DNA from: Candidatus Aminicenantota bacterium
GTDB taxonomy: Bacteria; Acidobacteriota; Aminicenantia; S016-38
DNA: 39,759 nt
Assembly (NCBI GenBank): GCA_027025175.1
Contig: JALVRF010000023.1
Span: 10,556 to 50,314 of the forward strand
Direction of reading: 5' to 3'
The position numbers were made by a program, and so were the translations under genes. This document shows, in pieces, positions 1 through 9,634 of the stretch (the stretch's first letter is position 1; every line of letters begins with the position of its first letter). The notes below the pieces were generated by a model that saw nothing but the letters and a program-made list of their open reading frames with translations, did no database searches and had not been told where the DNA came from.

Positions 1-1233
1 CTTCTGGTTCTGACTGAATCCCTGAAAAGGAAAAAACTCCTTTCCAAGGTGGGAGGGGCTCAATATGTGGCCTCTTTAGTGGACGGGGTCCTGGAGGGCC
101 AGGACCTGAATCCCTACATAGATATTGTTCTTGAGGACTACAAAAAGAGAAAGGTCATAGAGGAAATAGAAAGGATAAAGGAAAGGATAGGCACAGACTT
201 AGAGAGCGCGGACCTGATAATCAACGAACTTCAGGAAAAACTTTTTTCCATCTCCGGGGAAAAACCCCGGGGTTTTATCCACATAGAGGAAGCCACCGAT
301 GAGGCCTTAGAATTCGCCGAGGCCGCCAAAAACAGCACAAGTTCCATAACAGGGGTAAGGACCGGGCTCAGCGATTTAGACCATCTAACCACCGGATTCC
401 ACAAGGGTGAACTCATCGTCATAGCGGGAAGACCGGGAACCGGAAAAACCGCCCTTGCACTGACCATAGCCCTAAACGCAGCCACCAGGACCGGAAACAA
501 CCCCGACCCCGTCCCGGTGGCCTTTTTCTCCTTAGAAATGTCAAAACTTCAACTGGGCCTCAGAATGCTGTCCATAAAATCTCAGATTCCCATGGAAAGG
601 ATAAGGAGCGGAAGCATAGACCAGAAAGACATGGAAAAACTGGTTAGAATCCAGGCGGAAATATCACAGTTGCCCATATATGTGGACACCACCCCGGCCC
701 TTACCACGGCTGAACTTCTGGCCAGGGCAAGGAGAATAAAAAAGGAAAAAAATATTGGCCTGGTGATAGTGGATTACCTCCAATTGATGAAGGCACCTGG
801 GGCAAGGGACAACAGGGTTATGGAGGTGAGCCTCATATCCAGCAGTTTAAAGGAACTGGCCAAGAGACTGGAGGTGCCAGTGGTGGCCCTGAGCCAGTTG
901 AACAGGGAACCAGAAAAACGCCATTCCCTTCCCAGGCCCAGGCTTTCAGACCTTCGCGAAAGTGGCACCATAGAACAGGACGCCGATACGGTTCTTCTCC
1001 TTTACCGGGACGAATTTTACGACAATGACCCCACCGAGGCCAACAGGAATATAACCGAGGTCATCGTGGCCAAGCAGAGGAGCGGACCCCAGGGAAAGAC
1101 GGTTCTTCTGCTATTTAAATCCGAATATACCCTTTTTGTGAATCTGGTCGATGAGGCCAAGCACAGGTACTGGGAATACATGGAAAATGTGAGGGAAAGC
1201 AAATTCAGAAGGAAAAGGAAAACCCAGGAATGA
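1..1233 (+). CDS. dnaB: Replicative DNA helicase DnaB (5' truncated by window edge)
   Basis: The frame is open from base 1 (LLVLTESLKRKKLLSKVGGAQYVASLVDGV). Walker A GRPGTGKTALAL, FFSLEMS, IVDYLQLM, LSQLNRE and DLRESGTIEQDAD motifs are present. Confidence 0.97.
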   Translation, partial: LLVLTESLKRKKLLSKVGGAQYVASLVDGVLEGQDLNPYIDIVLEDYKKRKVIEEIERIKERIGTDLESADLIINELQEKLFSISGEKPRGFIHIEEATDEALEFAEAAKNSTSSITGVRTGLSDLDHLTTGFHKGELIVIAGRPGTGKTALALTIALNAATRTGNNPDPVPVAFFSLEMSKLQLGLRMLSIKSQIPMERIRSGSIDQKDMEKLVRIQAEISQLPIYVDTTPALTTAELLARARRIKKEKNIGLVIVDYLQLMKAPGARDNRVMEVSLISSSLKELAKRLEVPVVALSQLNREPEKRHSLPRPRLSDLRESGTIEQDADTVLLLYRDEFYDNDPTEANRNITEVIVAKQRSGPQGKTVLLLFKSEYTLFVNLVDEAKHRYWEYMENVRESKFRRKRKTQE

Positions 1234-2300
1234 GACCCACCATTGCCCACATTTCCCTGAAGAACCTGAGGGAAAACATAAGAAAACTGAGGGAACACTC
1301 CAGGGCTCCCAATCTCATGGCAGTTATAAAGGCTCAGGCCTACGGTCATGGAGCGCTGAGGGTTGCCGAAGCCAGCGAGGATCTGGTGGATTACTTCGGG
1401 GTGGCCACGGTCAGGGAAGGTATAGAAATCAGAAAAGGGGGGATAGAAAAGCCCATAGCCATTCTGGGAGGATTCTTTCCAGGGGAGGAAGAGGCAATAG
1501 TTCATTACCGACTGGAGCCTGCCCTGTATTCCCCGGAGCAGGTAAGGAGACTTTCCATGCTGGGAAGAAGGCTGGGAAGGCCCATCAAAGCCCACCTCAA
1601 AATAGACACCGGTCTGGGAAGACTGGGATTTTCCTGGAAGGAGCCGGATTTCCCCTGGCTGGACGGGATTGAACTGGTTTCCGCCTTCACCACCCTTGCA
1701 GCGGCGGATAACCAGGGAATACCCACCTCTCAGGAACAGCACCGGAGGATGCTCCATGCTTCAGCAGTCCTTGGACTCAGAGAAAAGGGAATACTCATTT
1801 CCATTGCCAATTCCGCAGGGGTGGTCCTTCATCCGGAACTTCACGAGGACATGGTAAGGCCGGGGATTCTCCTTTACGGGGTTCCCCCTTATCCCCAATC
1901 CTTAAAGGAATTTAAACCTGTAATGAGCCTGAGGACCACCATAATAAACCTGAAGGAGGTTGGGGAGGGCACCCCTCTGGGATACGGAGGAAGTTTTATC
2001 ACCAAAAGAAAGAGCCTTATAGCCACTGTTCCCATGGGATATTACGATGGGGTTCTTCGCTCCCTTTCCAACCGCGGATGGATGTGGGTAAACGGTAAAA
2101 GGGCCCCCATAGTTGGCAAAGTAAGCATGGACCTTACCCTGCTTGATGTCACAGACATAAAGAGGGTAAAACCCGGAGACGAGGTAATTTTCTTCTCTAC
2201 CCAGGAGCAAATCTGGGAAGTGGCAAAGACGGCAGGGACAATTCCCTACGAGGTTCTATGCAGAATCGGGGAAAGGGTTCTCAGAATCTATCATGATTAA
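1230..2300 (+). CDS. alr: Alanine racemase
   Basis: PLP-lysine motif AVIKAQAYGHG, KIDTGLGRLGF, RPGILLYG, GYGGSF and GKVSMDLT. The start overlaps the dnaB stop (ATGA). dnaB-alr adjacency is common in bacteria. Confidence 0.96.
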   Translation: MRPTIAHISLKNLRENIRKLREHSRAPNLMAVIKAQAYGHGALRVAEASEDLVDYFGVATVREGIEIRKGGIEKPIAILGGFFPGEEEAIVHYRLEPALYSPEQVRRLSMLGRRLGRPIKAHLKIDTGLGRLGFSWKEPDFPWLDGIELVSAFTTLAAADNQGIPTSQEQHRRMLHASAVLGLREKGILISIANSAGVVLHPELHEDMVRPGILLYGVPPYPQSLKEFKPVMSLRTTIINLKEVGEGTPLGYGGSFITKRKSLIATVPMGYYDGVLRSLSNRGWMWVNGKRAPIVGKVSMDLTLLDVTDIKRVKPGDEVIFFSTQEQIWEVAKTAGTIPYEVLCRIGERVLRIYHD

Positions 2301-3048
2301 ATCCTTCATAGACGAAGTGGGAACAGTGGTTCTCACCGGCGCAAGGGCAATGGCAAGCCTTTTAAGGGGAGAAGCAGACGGTAAGGAAATTCTCAAACAG
2401 ATGGAGGTCATCGGAATAGAAAGCGTGCCGGTTCTTGCCCTGACCTCGGTTTTCGCAGGAATGGTTCTGGCCCTCAATACTTTCATAGGCTTTTCCAGGT
2501 TTGGAGCAGGCCAGTATACAGGTTCGGTGGTGGGGGTGGCCCTGGCCAAGGAATTAGTTCCTGTTCTTGCCGGGATAGTTATTGCGGGAAGGGTTGGGGC
2601 TGCCATGGCTGCGGAACTGGGAACCATGAAGGTAACCGAGCAGATAGACGCCCTTTACACCCTTAATGCAGAGCCCATTTCATACCTGGTGCTTCCCAGG
2701 CTGGTTGCCTCAACCATCATGCTCCCCGTGCTGGTTCTTCTGGGAATAGGAGTAGCCCATCTCGGGGCATATATTGTGGCTGTGGGCCTCATGGGGGTAA
2801 ACCCCAGACTTTATGATTATTACCTGTTTTTATACATGGAGCCCTGGGACATAGCCACAGGACTCATAAAGGCCACCAGTTTCGGAACGATAATAGCCCT
2901 GGTGGGCTGTCATAAGGGCCTTCAGGCCGAGGGAGGGGCTGAGGGGGTTGGAAAGGCCACCACTTCAGCGGTGGTCCATTCCTCCATAGCCATACTGATA
3001 GTGGATTTCATATGGGGAAAAATACTTCCATGGACTCTGAGATTCTAA
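2293..3048 (+). CDS. mlaE: MlaE/YrbE-family ABC transporter permease
   Basis: MlaE-type hydrophobic protein with motifs ALTSVFAGMVLAL, LAKELVPVLAGIVIAGRVGAAMAAELGTMKVTEQIDAL. Confidence 0.95.
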   Translation: MIKSFIDEVGTVVLTGARAMASLLRGEADGKEILKQMEVIGIESVPVLALTSVFAGMVLALNTFIGFSRFGAGQYTGSVVGVALAKELVPVLAGIVIAGRVGAAMAAELGTMKVTEQIDALYTLNAEPISYLVLPRLVASTIMLPVLVLLGIGVAHLGAYIVAVGLMGVNPRLYDYYLFLYMEPWDIATGLIKATSFGTIIALVGCHKGLQAEGGAEGVGKATTSAVVHSSIAILIVDFIWGKILPWTLRF

Positions 3049-3773
3049 TAGAAGTAGAGGACCTGAAGAAATTCTTCGGAGAAAACAGGGTTCTTAACGG
3101 AGTGAATCTGAAGATAAGGGAGGGGGAAATTTACATTGTCCTGGGAAGGAGCGGGGCAGGAAAGAGCGTCCTTCTTAAAAACATTGTGGGGCTAATGAGG
3201 CCCGATGCAGGCCGAATACTCTACAGGGGCAGAGACCTGGCAAAGGCAGGAGACGACGAGTGGAAAAGGGTAAGGAGGGATTTCGCCGTGGTTTTCCAGC
3301 ACTCTGCCCTTTTTGATTCCCTGAACGTGGGGGAAAATGTGGCCTTTGGCCTGAGGAGGATGACCAAATTAGGGGAGGAAGAAATAAGAAAGGCAGTCAG
3401 AGAATCCCTGGCCCTGGTAGGACTCAGTGGTATCGAAAACCTCAGGGTTTCCCAGTTGAGCGGGGGCATGAGGAAGAGGGTGGCCATAGCCAGGGCCATT
3501 GCAGTCAGGCCCAGGGTAATATTCTACGATGAACCCACCACAGGGCTTGATCCCATAATGTCTGCAAACATTGAACAGTTAATTCTAAGGATGAACAGGA
3601 AACTGGGCTCAACCACCTTCATAATAACCCACGACCTCAAACTGGCCTTCAGCGTGGGCAATACCCTCTCCATGCTGCATGATGGTAAAATTATTTTAGA
3701 GGCCGGGGTGGAAGAATTCAGAGAGTCCACCCATCCCGTGGTCAGAAAATTCGTGGAGGGAATACCCGATTGA
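3030..3773 (+). CDS. mlaF: MlaF-type ABC transporter ATPase
   Basis: Walker A GRSGAGKS, signature LSGGMRKRVAIARA, Walker B VIFYDEPTTGLDP. The ORF can extend to 3012, but ATG 3030 is the likelier start. Confidence 0.95.
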   Translation: MDSEILIEVEDLKKFFGENRVLNGVNLKIREGEIYIVLGRSGAGKSVLLKNIVGLMRPDAGRILYRGRDLAKAGDDEWKRVRRDFAVVFQHSALFDSLNVGENVAFGLRRMTKLGEEEIRKAVRESLALVGLSGIENLRVSQLSGGMRKRVAIARAIAVRPRVIFYDEPTTGLDPIMSANIEQLILRMNRKLGSTTFIITHDLKLAFSVGNTLSMLHDGKIILEAGVEEFRESTHPVVRKFVEGIPD

Positions 3774-5023
3774 AAACGGAAACCAAGATAGGCCTTTTGC
3801 TCCTGGCAGCCTTAGGGGTGCTTTTATATTTCCTGGTAAAAATGGGGAATTTATCCTCCCTTTTTGAACCCAGGGGATACGAAATCACCGCCTACTTCCA
3901 GAGCATAGCCGGACTGGAAGAGAGGGCGCCGGTTCGCCTTGCCGGGGTAAAAATAGGTTATGTGGAGAAAATAAAACTTGACCGGGGAAAGGCTCTGGTG
4001 GTCATGAAAATTTACCAGTCCTATAAAATAAGGAAGGGTTCCAGGGCTGCGGTCACTTCCATGGGAATAATGGGGGAGAAGTACATAGAGATTTTTCCAG
4101 GTGAAGGATCGGATTTTTTGAAGCCCGGTGAGAGAATAGAGGGAATACCACCCCTTTCCATAGACCAACTGGGAGCCATGTTCTATTCCATAGCCCAGGA
4201 TGTGAAGAAAATGAGCAGAACCTTCAGCGAGGTTATAGGTGGGGAGAAGGGAAGAGCCAGTCTCAACACCATTCTCCAGAACCTGGACAGAATAACCACG
4301 GAACTGGATAGAATGCTCAGGCTCAACCAGGGAAACATAACCGCAGCCTCCAGGGAACTGATAGATGCCCTGAAGGAAATGAAACAGGCCGTCATAGAAT
4401 TTTCCTCAGCATCCAGACAGGTGGCCTCACTTTCTTCCTCCCTCAATTCCAGGACGGAAAAATTTGACCTGGCCCTGGATCAGATGACCAAGGCAGCCCG
4501 GAGAATTTCAGACCTTGCCAGAAAGATTGAAGGAGAACTGGAGGTAATTGACAGGGGCTCATTGGGCCAGACCTTAAGGGACAGGAAAATTTACGAAAAA
4601 ACCAGGGAAATCCTGGATGGAACTTCAGAGGTAGTAGACAAAATAAACAATAAAATCTCCCTATCCCTATCACCCTACCTTTTTTACTCCTCTGAGGGAA
4701 CGGGAAAGGCCGGGATAAAGATTATCCACGGAAATTCCTGGCTCTCAGCCGGGGTGGTTAATAACGGGGAGGAAACTTCCTATGACCTTCTTTTCGGACG
4801 AACCCTTGGCCCCCTTTCACTTTCAGCAGGAATGATTGAGGGAGGCTTCGGCCTGCGGGGAATCCTCCGTTCCGGGAAGGGAGTTTTCCTGGGGGCAGAG
4901 GCGTTCAGGCCCAATACCTGGAACTACCGCCTGCTCTTCGGTCTGGAGAAAAAGGGTCTTCTTTTCTTCGGTGGTTACGGAAGCCGAAAATCCCTCATTT
5001 TCGGCATAGCCTACGGCTATTAA
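3770..5023 (+). CDS. mlaD: MlaD/MCE-domain protein with coiled-coil and C-terminal predicted beta-barrel
   Basis: N-terminal TM, MCE motif (YEITAYFQSIAGLEERAPVRLAGVKIGYVEKI), helical region, then about 120 aa of alternating beta-strands ending in an aromatic residue (IFGIAYGY). TTG start overlaps the mlaF stop. Confidence 0.9.
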   Translation: MKTETKIGLLLLAALGVLLYFLVKMGNLSSLFEPRGYEITAYFQSIAGLEERAPVRLAGVKIGYVEKIKLDRGKALVVMKIYQSYKIRKGSRAAVTSMGIMGEKYIEIFPGEGSDFLKPGERIEGIPPLSIDQLGAMFYSIAQDVKKMSRTFSEVIGGEKGRASLNTILQNLDRITTELDRMLRLNQGNITAASRELIDALKEMKQAVIEFSSASRQVASLSSSLNSRTEKFDLALDQMTKAARRISDLARKIEGELEVIDRGSLGQTLRDRKIYEKTREILDGTSEVVDKINNKISLSLSPYLFYSSEGTGKAGIKIIHGNSWLSAGVVNNGEETSYDLLFGRTLGPLSLSAGMIEGGFGLRGILRSGKGVFLGAEAFRPNTWNYRLLFGLEKKGLLFFGGYGSRKSLIFGIAYGY

Positions 5024-5025
5024 AC

Positions 5026-6777
5026 TCAGCGCAGGAAAAATCCCAGAAACAGCCTCCAGCGGGGAAGACGAATAAGCCAGGTATCCTCACCGTTTATCTC
5101 CGCCTTCCAGAGGTGCTCCCTCAGGGAAAAACCCTCCCCCTGGAATATCACCCCTCCCCAGGAAAACTCCTTGGTAAGTCTGAATCCTCCCACCACATTC
5201 CATTCCCCGGCCAATGCTCCCACGGAAACATACTCCTTCCCCTGGGAAAGGCCCGAAATAAGAAGAAATCTACTCGTGCTGAAATTCCTGAAAATCAGGG
5301 AGAAAACCGAAACCTCCACATTGCCCACCCTTCCCCTGACTCCCAAAAATCCGCTCAAACCGTTGATGGAAGGGAGTTCTCCCTCAAGGGCAGAATTTTT
5401 CTCTGGCGACCAGTTGCCGTCCTTCAGGAATGAGGAGGAATACAGGAAGAATTCTCCAGGCTTTAACGAAAGGGGAAGGAAAGGATAGGTTCCCTTGGTG
5501 TAAAAATAGGATGCTCTGAGAAGAAATTTAAAATTACCCCACTTTAAAAGGGCACCAGCATAGGCTGTGGCCATCTGCCTCCACAGGGAGGAAAAATTGC
5601 TGTATTCCAGGGAATTAAGACCCTGACAGTTCCACACCGTGTATTCTTGCCCGTTGAATGTTGCAGTTAAGGAAGTCTGTTTATCACAGATTCCCTTATC
5701 CTCCGCAAGTCTCCAGTCCATCACGAAATAGGCACCGGCGAAAAGGCCCCGGGGGTTTCCTGCCAATAGTCCTATTTTCAACCTGGGAAAAGGGCGAGGA
5801 ATACCGTTCCAGACCGGAGGTTCAATGTTCCCGTCCCTGCTCCAATCCTCCCCATCCCATGTATAAAGAAAAGTTTCCCCACCGCCCCTTGCCAGACCCC
5901 TCAGGTATTCCACTGGAGGGACGACGCCACTGAAGGAGAAAAAGGCGGAAATACTCTTTCTTAAAGAAAAATTCACCTCAGGGAAAACCCAGGGTTTCCC
6001 TTCAAGAATTCCACCCCGGGTTCCCAGAAAAACATCAAAATCACCCCTTCTTCTTACCCCGAGCCTCACCTGAAGGGACCAGGGGAAATAATGGGAATTC
6101 CCAGTTTCTATTTTCAAAAATGGTTCGTCTCCCAGGTAAAATTCCCTTACTCTGCCGTCTTCCCTTCCATAGAAAACCTCGCCCCTGCCTCCTGCCTCCC
6201 ATTCCCACTGGCCTATTAAACTTCCCTCCTTCTCGCCCCAGAGGACCCATTTCACTCCGAAAAACCCGCCGGTTCCCTCTGCCCTGAACCACTGTAAAAA
6301 TCCCCCCCACTTTTCCCCTGAAACCGAAAGGGTGAACCAGTCCTCCCATCTTCCGGTAAAATCCCCCTTTCTTCTCCCCACATCCCAGAAAATCAGTCTC
6401 TTATTCTCCCTGAAACCCATAATCCTGATCTTCCTTCCCCCTTCAAGGGAAAGGGTTCTGAACAAAATCCCATTCCTGTCCCCCATCCATCTTATGGCGA
6501 GGTCCCCGCGGCTTCCTATTAAAACTTCCTTCCTTTCCCTGGTGAGGTTCCAGTAATTTCCCTGAACATCCCTTCTATAGGGAGACGGGAAAAACAGCGG
6601 ATTTATGTGAAAAAGAGGATAGGGAACCCATCGGCCGTTAATGTAAAATCCCCCCTGAGCGGTCTCAGGGTAAAAAAGCAAAGGACTGGTTTCCGCAAAG
6701 GGATAGCGAAAAACAAAGTCAAGGGTTCCGGCTCCCACATAAAAACTGAGAAGAAGGGATAGAAATTTTAGGCCCAT
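5026..6777 (-). CDS. Putative outer-membrane beta-barrel protein, uncharacterised
   Basis: Signal-peptide-like N-terminus (MGLKFLSLLLSFYVGAG) and a long aromatic, glycine-rich, strand-like sequence. No recognised family. Confidence 0.7.
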   Translation of the reverse strand: MGLKFLSLLLSFYVGAGTLDFVFRYPFAETSPLLFYPETAQGGFYINGRWVPYPLFHINPLFFPSPYRRDVQGNYWNLTRERKEVLIGSRGDLAIRWMGDRNGILFRTLSLEGGRKIRIMGFRENKRLIFWDVGRRKGDFTGRWEDWFTLSVSGEKWGGFLQWFRAEGTGGFFGVKWVLWGEKEGSLIGQWEWEAGGRGEVFYGREDGRVREFYLGDEPFLKIETGNSHYFPWSLQVRLGVRRRGDFDVFLGTRGGILEGKPWVFPEVNFSLRKSISAFFSFSGVVPPVEYLRGLARGGGETFLYTWDGEDWSRDGNIEPPVWNGIPRPFPRLKIGLLAGNPRGLFAGAYFVMDWRLAEDKGICDKQTSLTATFNGQEYTVWNCQGLNSLEYSNFSSLWRQMATAYAGALLKWGNFKFLLRASYFYTKGTYPFLPLSLKPGEFFLYSSSFLKDGNWSPEKNSALEGELPSINGLSGFLGVRGRVGNVEVSVFSLIFRNFSTSRFLLISGLSQGKEYVSVGALAGEWNVVGGFRLTKEFSWGGVIFQGEGFSLREHLWKAEINGEDTWLIRLPRWRLFLGFFLR

Positions 6778-8264
6778 ATTACCCTCTCTATTCTTCTATA
6801 GTTTACCGCTTCCATAAGATGGGAGGTGGAGATTTCCTCCTTCCCTTCCAGGTCAGCGATGGTCCTTGCCAATTTGAGGGTCCTGGTAAGGGAGCGGGCG
6901 GAAAAACCCAGCATTTCTCCGGCACTTTTCAAAAATTCTTCGCCTTCAGGGGAAATCCTGCAGTACTTCTTTATTTCCTTTGGCCCCATCCTGGAGTTAA
7001 GCATACCCTCCCTGCCAAACCTTTCTCGCTGAATTTCCCTGGCCCGGATCACCCTCTCCCTCATGGGCGCTGATTCTCCGGGAAAATTTCCCTTCCTCAG
7101 AAGATCCTTTATCTCCACCCTGGGAACTTCAATCCACATGTCAATCCTGTCCACTAAGGGCTTTGATATTTTGGAATAATACTTCTTCCTTTCCGCAGGG
7201 CTGCACTCGTAATTTTCAATTCCACCATACCTGTCCTCGCACCGGTTCATGGCCGCCACCAGCATAAAATCCGCGGGAAACTCCACAGTATATCCTGCCC
7301 TGGTTATTGTTACCCTGCCTTCCTCCAGGGGTTGACGGAGTCCTTCCAGGGCCTGTTTCTGGAATTCGGTAAACTCGTCCATAAAAAGAACCCCCCTGTG
7401 GGCCAGGGAAATTTCCCCTGGCCTGGGATACCGCCCACCTCCTATGAGCCCCACTGGAGATATGTTATGGTGGGGAGCCCGGAAAGGTCTTGTGGTTATG
7501 TAATTTTTCTTTACAAGCCCCGCTACGCTGTAAATCTTGGTAACTTCCTCTATTTCCCTCCTATTCATGGGAGGGAAAATGGTGGGAAGCCTCCGGGAGA
7601 GCATGGTCTTTCCTGCCCCTGGAGGACCCACCATGGCCATGTTATGCCCTCCGGCCACGGCTATTTCCATGGCCCTCTTGGCCAGTCGCTGTCCCACCAC
7701 TTCCCCGAAGTCCACCTGGTAATCCTGCACCATCTCCCTTTCTTCCTCCTGAGCCCTTTCAAAATCCCCACCCTGAAGATAAAGGATGATGTCCTGAACC
7801 CTGTTGACCTTATATACGGAAATTCCCCTGATCAGGGCCGCCTCCTCAGCATTTGCTTCTGGAAGAACAATTCCATCCAGACCGGCCCTTCGGGCTATAT
7901 CCGCCATGGGAAGGGCTCCCCTTATGGGTTTTATTTCGCCGAAAAGGCCCACTTCCCCGGCAAAGAGGAGTTTTTCTCTGAAGGGCTTTCCCAGGAAACG
8001 GGAGAGAAGGACGGATATTATGGGCAGGTCAAACCAGGCGCCTTCCTTTCGCAGGTCCGCCGGAGATAGACTAACGGTTATCCTCCGGGCCGGAAGAGGA
8101 TGGCCTATGTTCTTCAGGGCTGCCCTGATTCTCTCACTGCTTTCCTTAATGGAGGTATCAGCAAGGCCTATTATTTTGAAATCCGGAAGTCCCCCTGAAA
8201 GGTCAGCCTCCACCTCCACCAGAAACCCGTCAATTCCCATAAGGGAGGCTGCATAAACCTTCAT
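6768..8264 (-). CDS. comM: YifB/ComM-family Mg-chelatase-like AAA+ ATPase
   Basis: MKVYAASLMGIDGFLVEVEADLSGGLPDFKIIGLAD, GPPGAGKTMLSRRLP, FRAPHHNISPVGLIGGG, GVLFMDEFTEF. Start placed at ATG 8264 (ATGA overlap with the upstream gene) rather than the ORF-track start at 8321. Confidence 0.95.
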   Translation of the reverse strand: MKVYAASLMGIDGFLVEVEADLSGGLPDFKIIGLADTSIKESSERIRAALKNIGHPLPARRITVSLSPADLRKEGAWFDLPIISVLLSRFLGKPFREKLLFAGEVGLFGEIKPIRGALPMADIARRAGLDGIVLPEANAEEAALIRGISVYKVNRVQDIILYLQGGDFERAQEEEREMVQDYQVDFGEVVGQRLAKRAMEIAVAGGHNMAMVGPPGAGKTMLSRRLPTIFPPMNRREIEEVTKIYSVAGLVKKNYITTRPFRAPHHNISPVGLIGGGRYPRPGEISLAHRGVLFMDEFTEFQKQALEGLRQPLEEGRVTITRAGYTVEFPADFMLVAAMNRCEDRYGGIENYECSPAERKKYYSKISKPLVDRIDMWIEVPRVEIKDLLRKGNFPGESAPMRERVIRAREIQRERFGREGMLNSRMGPKEIKKYCRISPEGEEFLKSAGEMLGFSARSLTRTLKLARTIADLEGKEEISTSHLMEAVNYRRIERVIWA

Positions 8265-9634
8265 CGGTAAATTATGAGTTTCTGTCCGGGCCTTATCAAA
8301 TTCCTTCTCAGCCTGTTCCACCTCTTAAGCCTGCGAACGCTCACGCCGAAACGCCGGGAGATACCATAAAGGGTATCCCCCCGCCTGACCGTGTAAATAA
8401 TTGCTCCCTTTTTCTTTGCCCTGGCAAGTCTCCCTCTGTAACTTGAACCCCTTCTATGTTTTTTCCTGGGGTAAGCATAACTTAAAGGAATGAGGAGCCT
8501 GCGGCCTGGACGGAGTCTGGTGCTTCTCATGTTGTTGGCCTGCATAATGGCGCTTATGGATACGCCGAATTTCCTGGAAATCCTGTAAAGGGAATCCCCC
8601 CTCCTTACCCTGTACCATGTCCATTTAAGCCTCTCCCTTGAGGAAATCTTTGAGAACTCGGATAGAAATCTCTCCTTTGTTCCCTCAGGAAGCCTCACCC
8701 TGTATTTCTTCAGATTTCCCGGAGTCGTAAACCTCAAGATGTGGGGGTTATATTGCCTTATGGTGGAATAACTCACTCCCGCGCAACGGGCAATCACCCG
8801 CAGGTCCGTAGGAGAAGGCACTTCCACCTCATCATAGGTGAAGGGAGGAAGAGGGGTGAAGTTTATCCCGTAATCCGAGGGATTGGTAGCAATTATTACC
8901 GTGGCCATAAAAGCGGGCACATAATTGGCCGTTTGCCTTTTGAGGTATCTTTTAATCTTCCAGAAGTTCCTGCTGCCGGACCTGCGTATGGCCCTCTCCA
9001 CCCTCCTCTCTCCCCCGTTATAGGCTGCCAGGGCCAGGTTCCAGTCTCCGAACCTGTCGTAAAGGTCACGAAGATAGCGGGCCGCGGCATAGGTAGACCT
9101 TATGGGATCAAGCCTTTCGTCCACCCACCAATTCACACTCAAACCGTAAAGTCTTGCAGTGGACCTCATAAATTGCCATATACCCTTGGCCCACATCCAG
9201 CTTCTTGCCTTCTCCCTGTAGCCACTTTCAATTATGGGAAGATATGCTATTTCCCTGGGGATTCCGTATTGTTTTAAAACGCCGCGAATAAAATCAATGT
9301 ATCTTCCTGATCGGGTCAGGGATTCTTCCATGAATTTCTTATATTTTGTGGTATAGGCAAATATATATCTTTTTACCAGGTCGTTTACTTCAATGGGATA
9401 TTCATATTTTACGCCCTCCTGCTTGATCTTCTTCTCAAGAGCCGTCGCCTGAGCCGGGGTTATACGGGGAACCTGCTGAGGGACGGTAGGAGAAAAGTCT
9501 TCGGGTAAAACCGCTGGTTCCGGAAGGTCCTCCACTTCCAGCAAAACCTCAGGGGTGGTTCTTGCCTCCTTTCTGCCACAGAAGGATAATAAAACAACTC
9601 CCAGGATGACAAACAGAAATATTTTTTTATTCAC
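8261..9634 (-). CDS. MltD-like membrane-bound lytic murein transglycosylase (lipoprotein, two LysM domains)
   Basis: Lipobox LLSFC, SLT motif YLPIIESGYREKARSWMWAKGIWQFMRSTARLYGL, and two C-terminal LysM repeats (YRVRRGDSLYRISRKFGVS and YTVRRGDTLYGISRRFGVS). Confidence 0.94.
   Translation of the reverse strand: MNKKIFLFVILGVVLLSFCGRKEARTTPEVLLEVEDLPEPAVLPEDFSPTVPQQVPRITPAQATALEKKIKQEGVKYEYPIEVNDLVKRYIFAYTTKYKKFMEESLTRSGRYIDFIRGVLKQYGIPREIAYLPIIESGYREKARSWMWAKGIWQFMRSTARLYGLSVNWWVDERLDPIRSTYAAARYLRDLYDRFGDWNLALAAYNGGERRVERAIRRSGSRNFWKIKRYLKRQTANYVPAFMATVIIATNPSDYGINFTPLPPFTYDEVEVPSPTDLRVIARCAGVSYSTIRQYNPHILRFTTPGNLKKYRVRLPEGTKERFLSEFSKISSRERLKWTWYRVRRGDSLYRISRKFGVSISAIMQANNMRSTRLRPGRRLLIPLSYAYPRKKHRRGSSYRGRLARAKKKGAIIYTVRRGDTLYGISRRFGVSVRRLKRWNRLRRNLIRPGQKLIIYR

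Noticed and set aside
1017-1757. 246-aa - strand ORF opposite dnaB/alr
   Set aside because: Covers conserved coding sequence of two + genes; no domain signal.
7332-8069. 245-aa + strand ORF opposite yifB/comM
   Set aside because: Shadow ORF in a region with strong ATPase motifs on the - strand; composition is Pro/Gly-rich and uninformative.
8265-8321. 19-aa N-terminal extension of YifB/ComM in the ORF track
   Set aside because: ATG 8264 matches the family start (MKVYAASLMG) and gives an ATGA overlap with the upstream gene.
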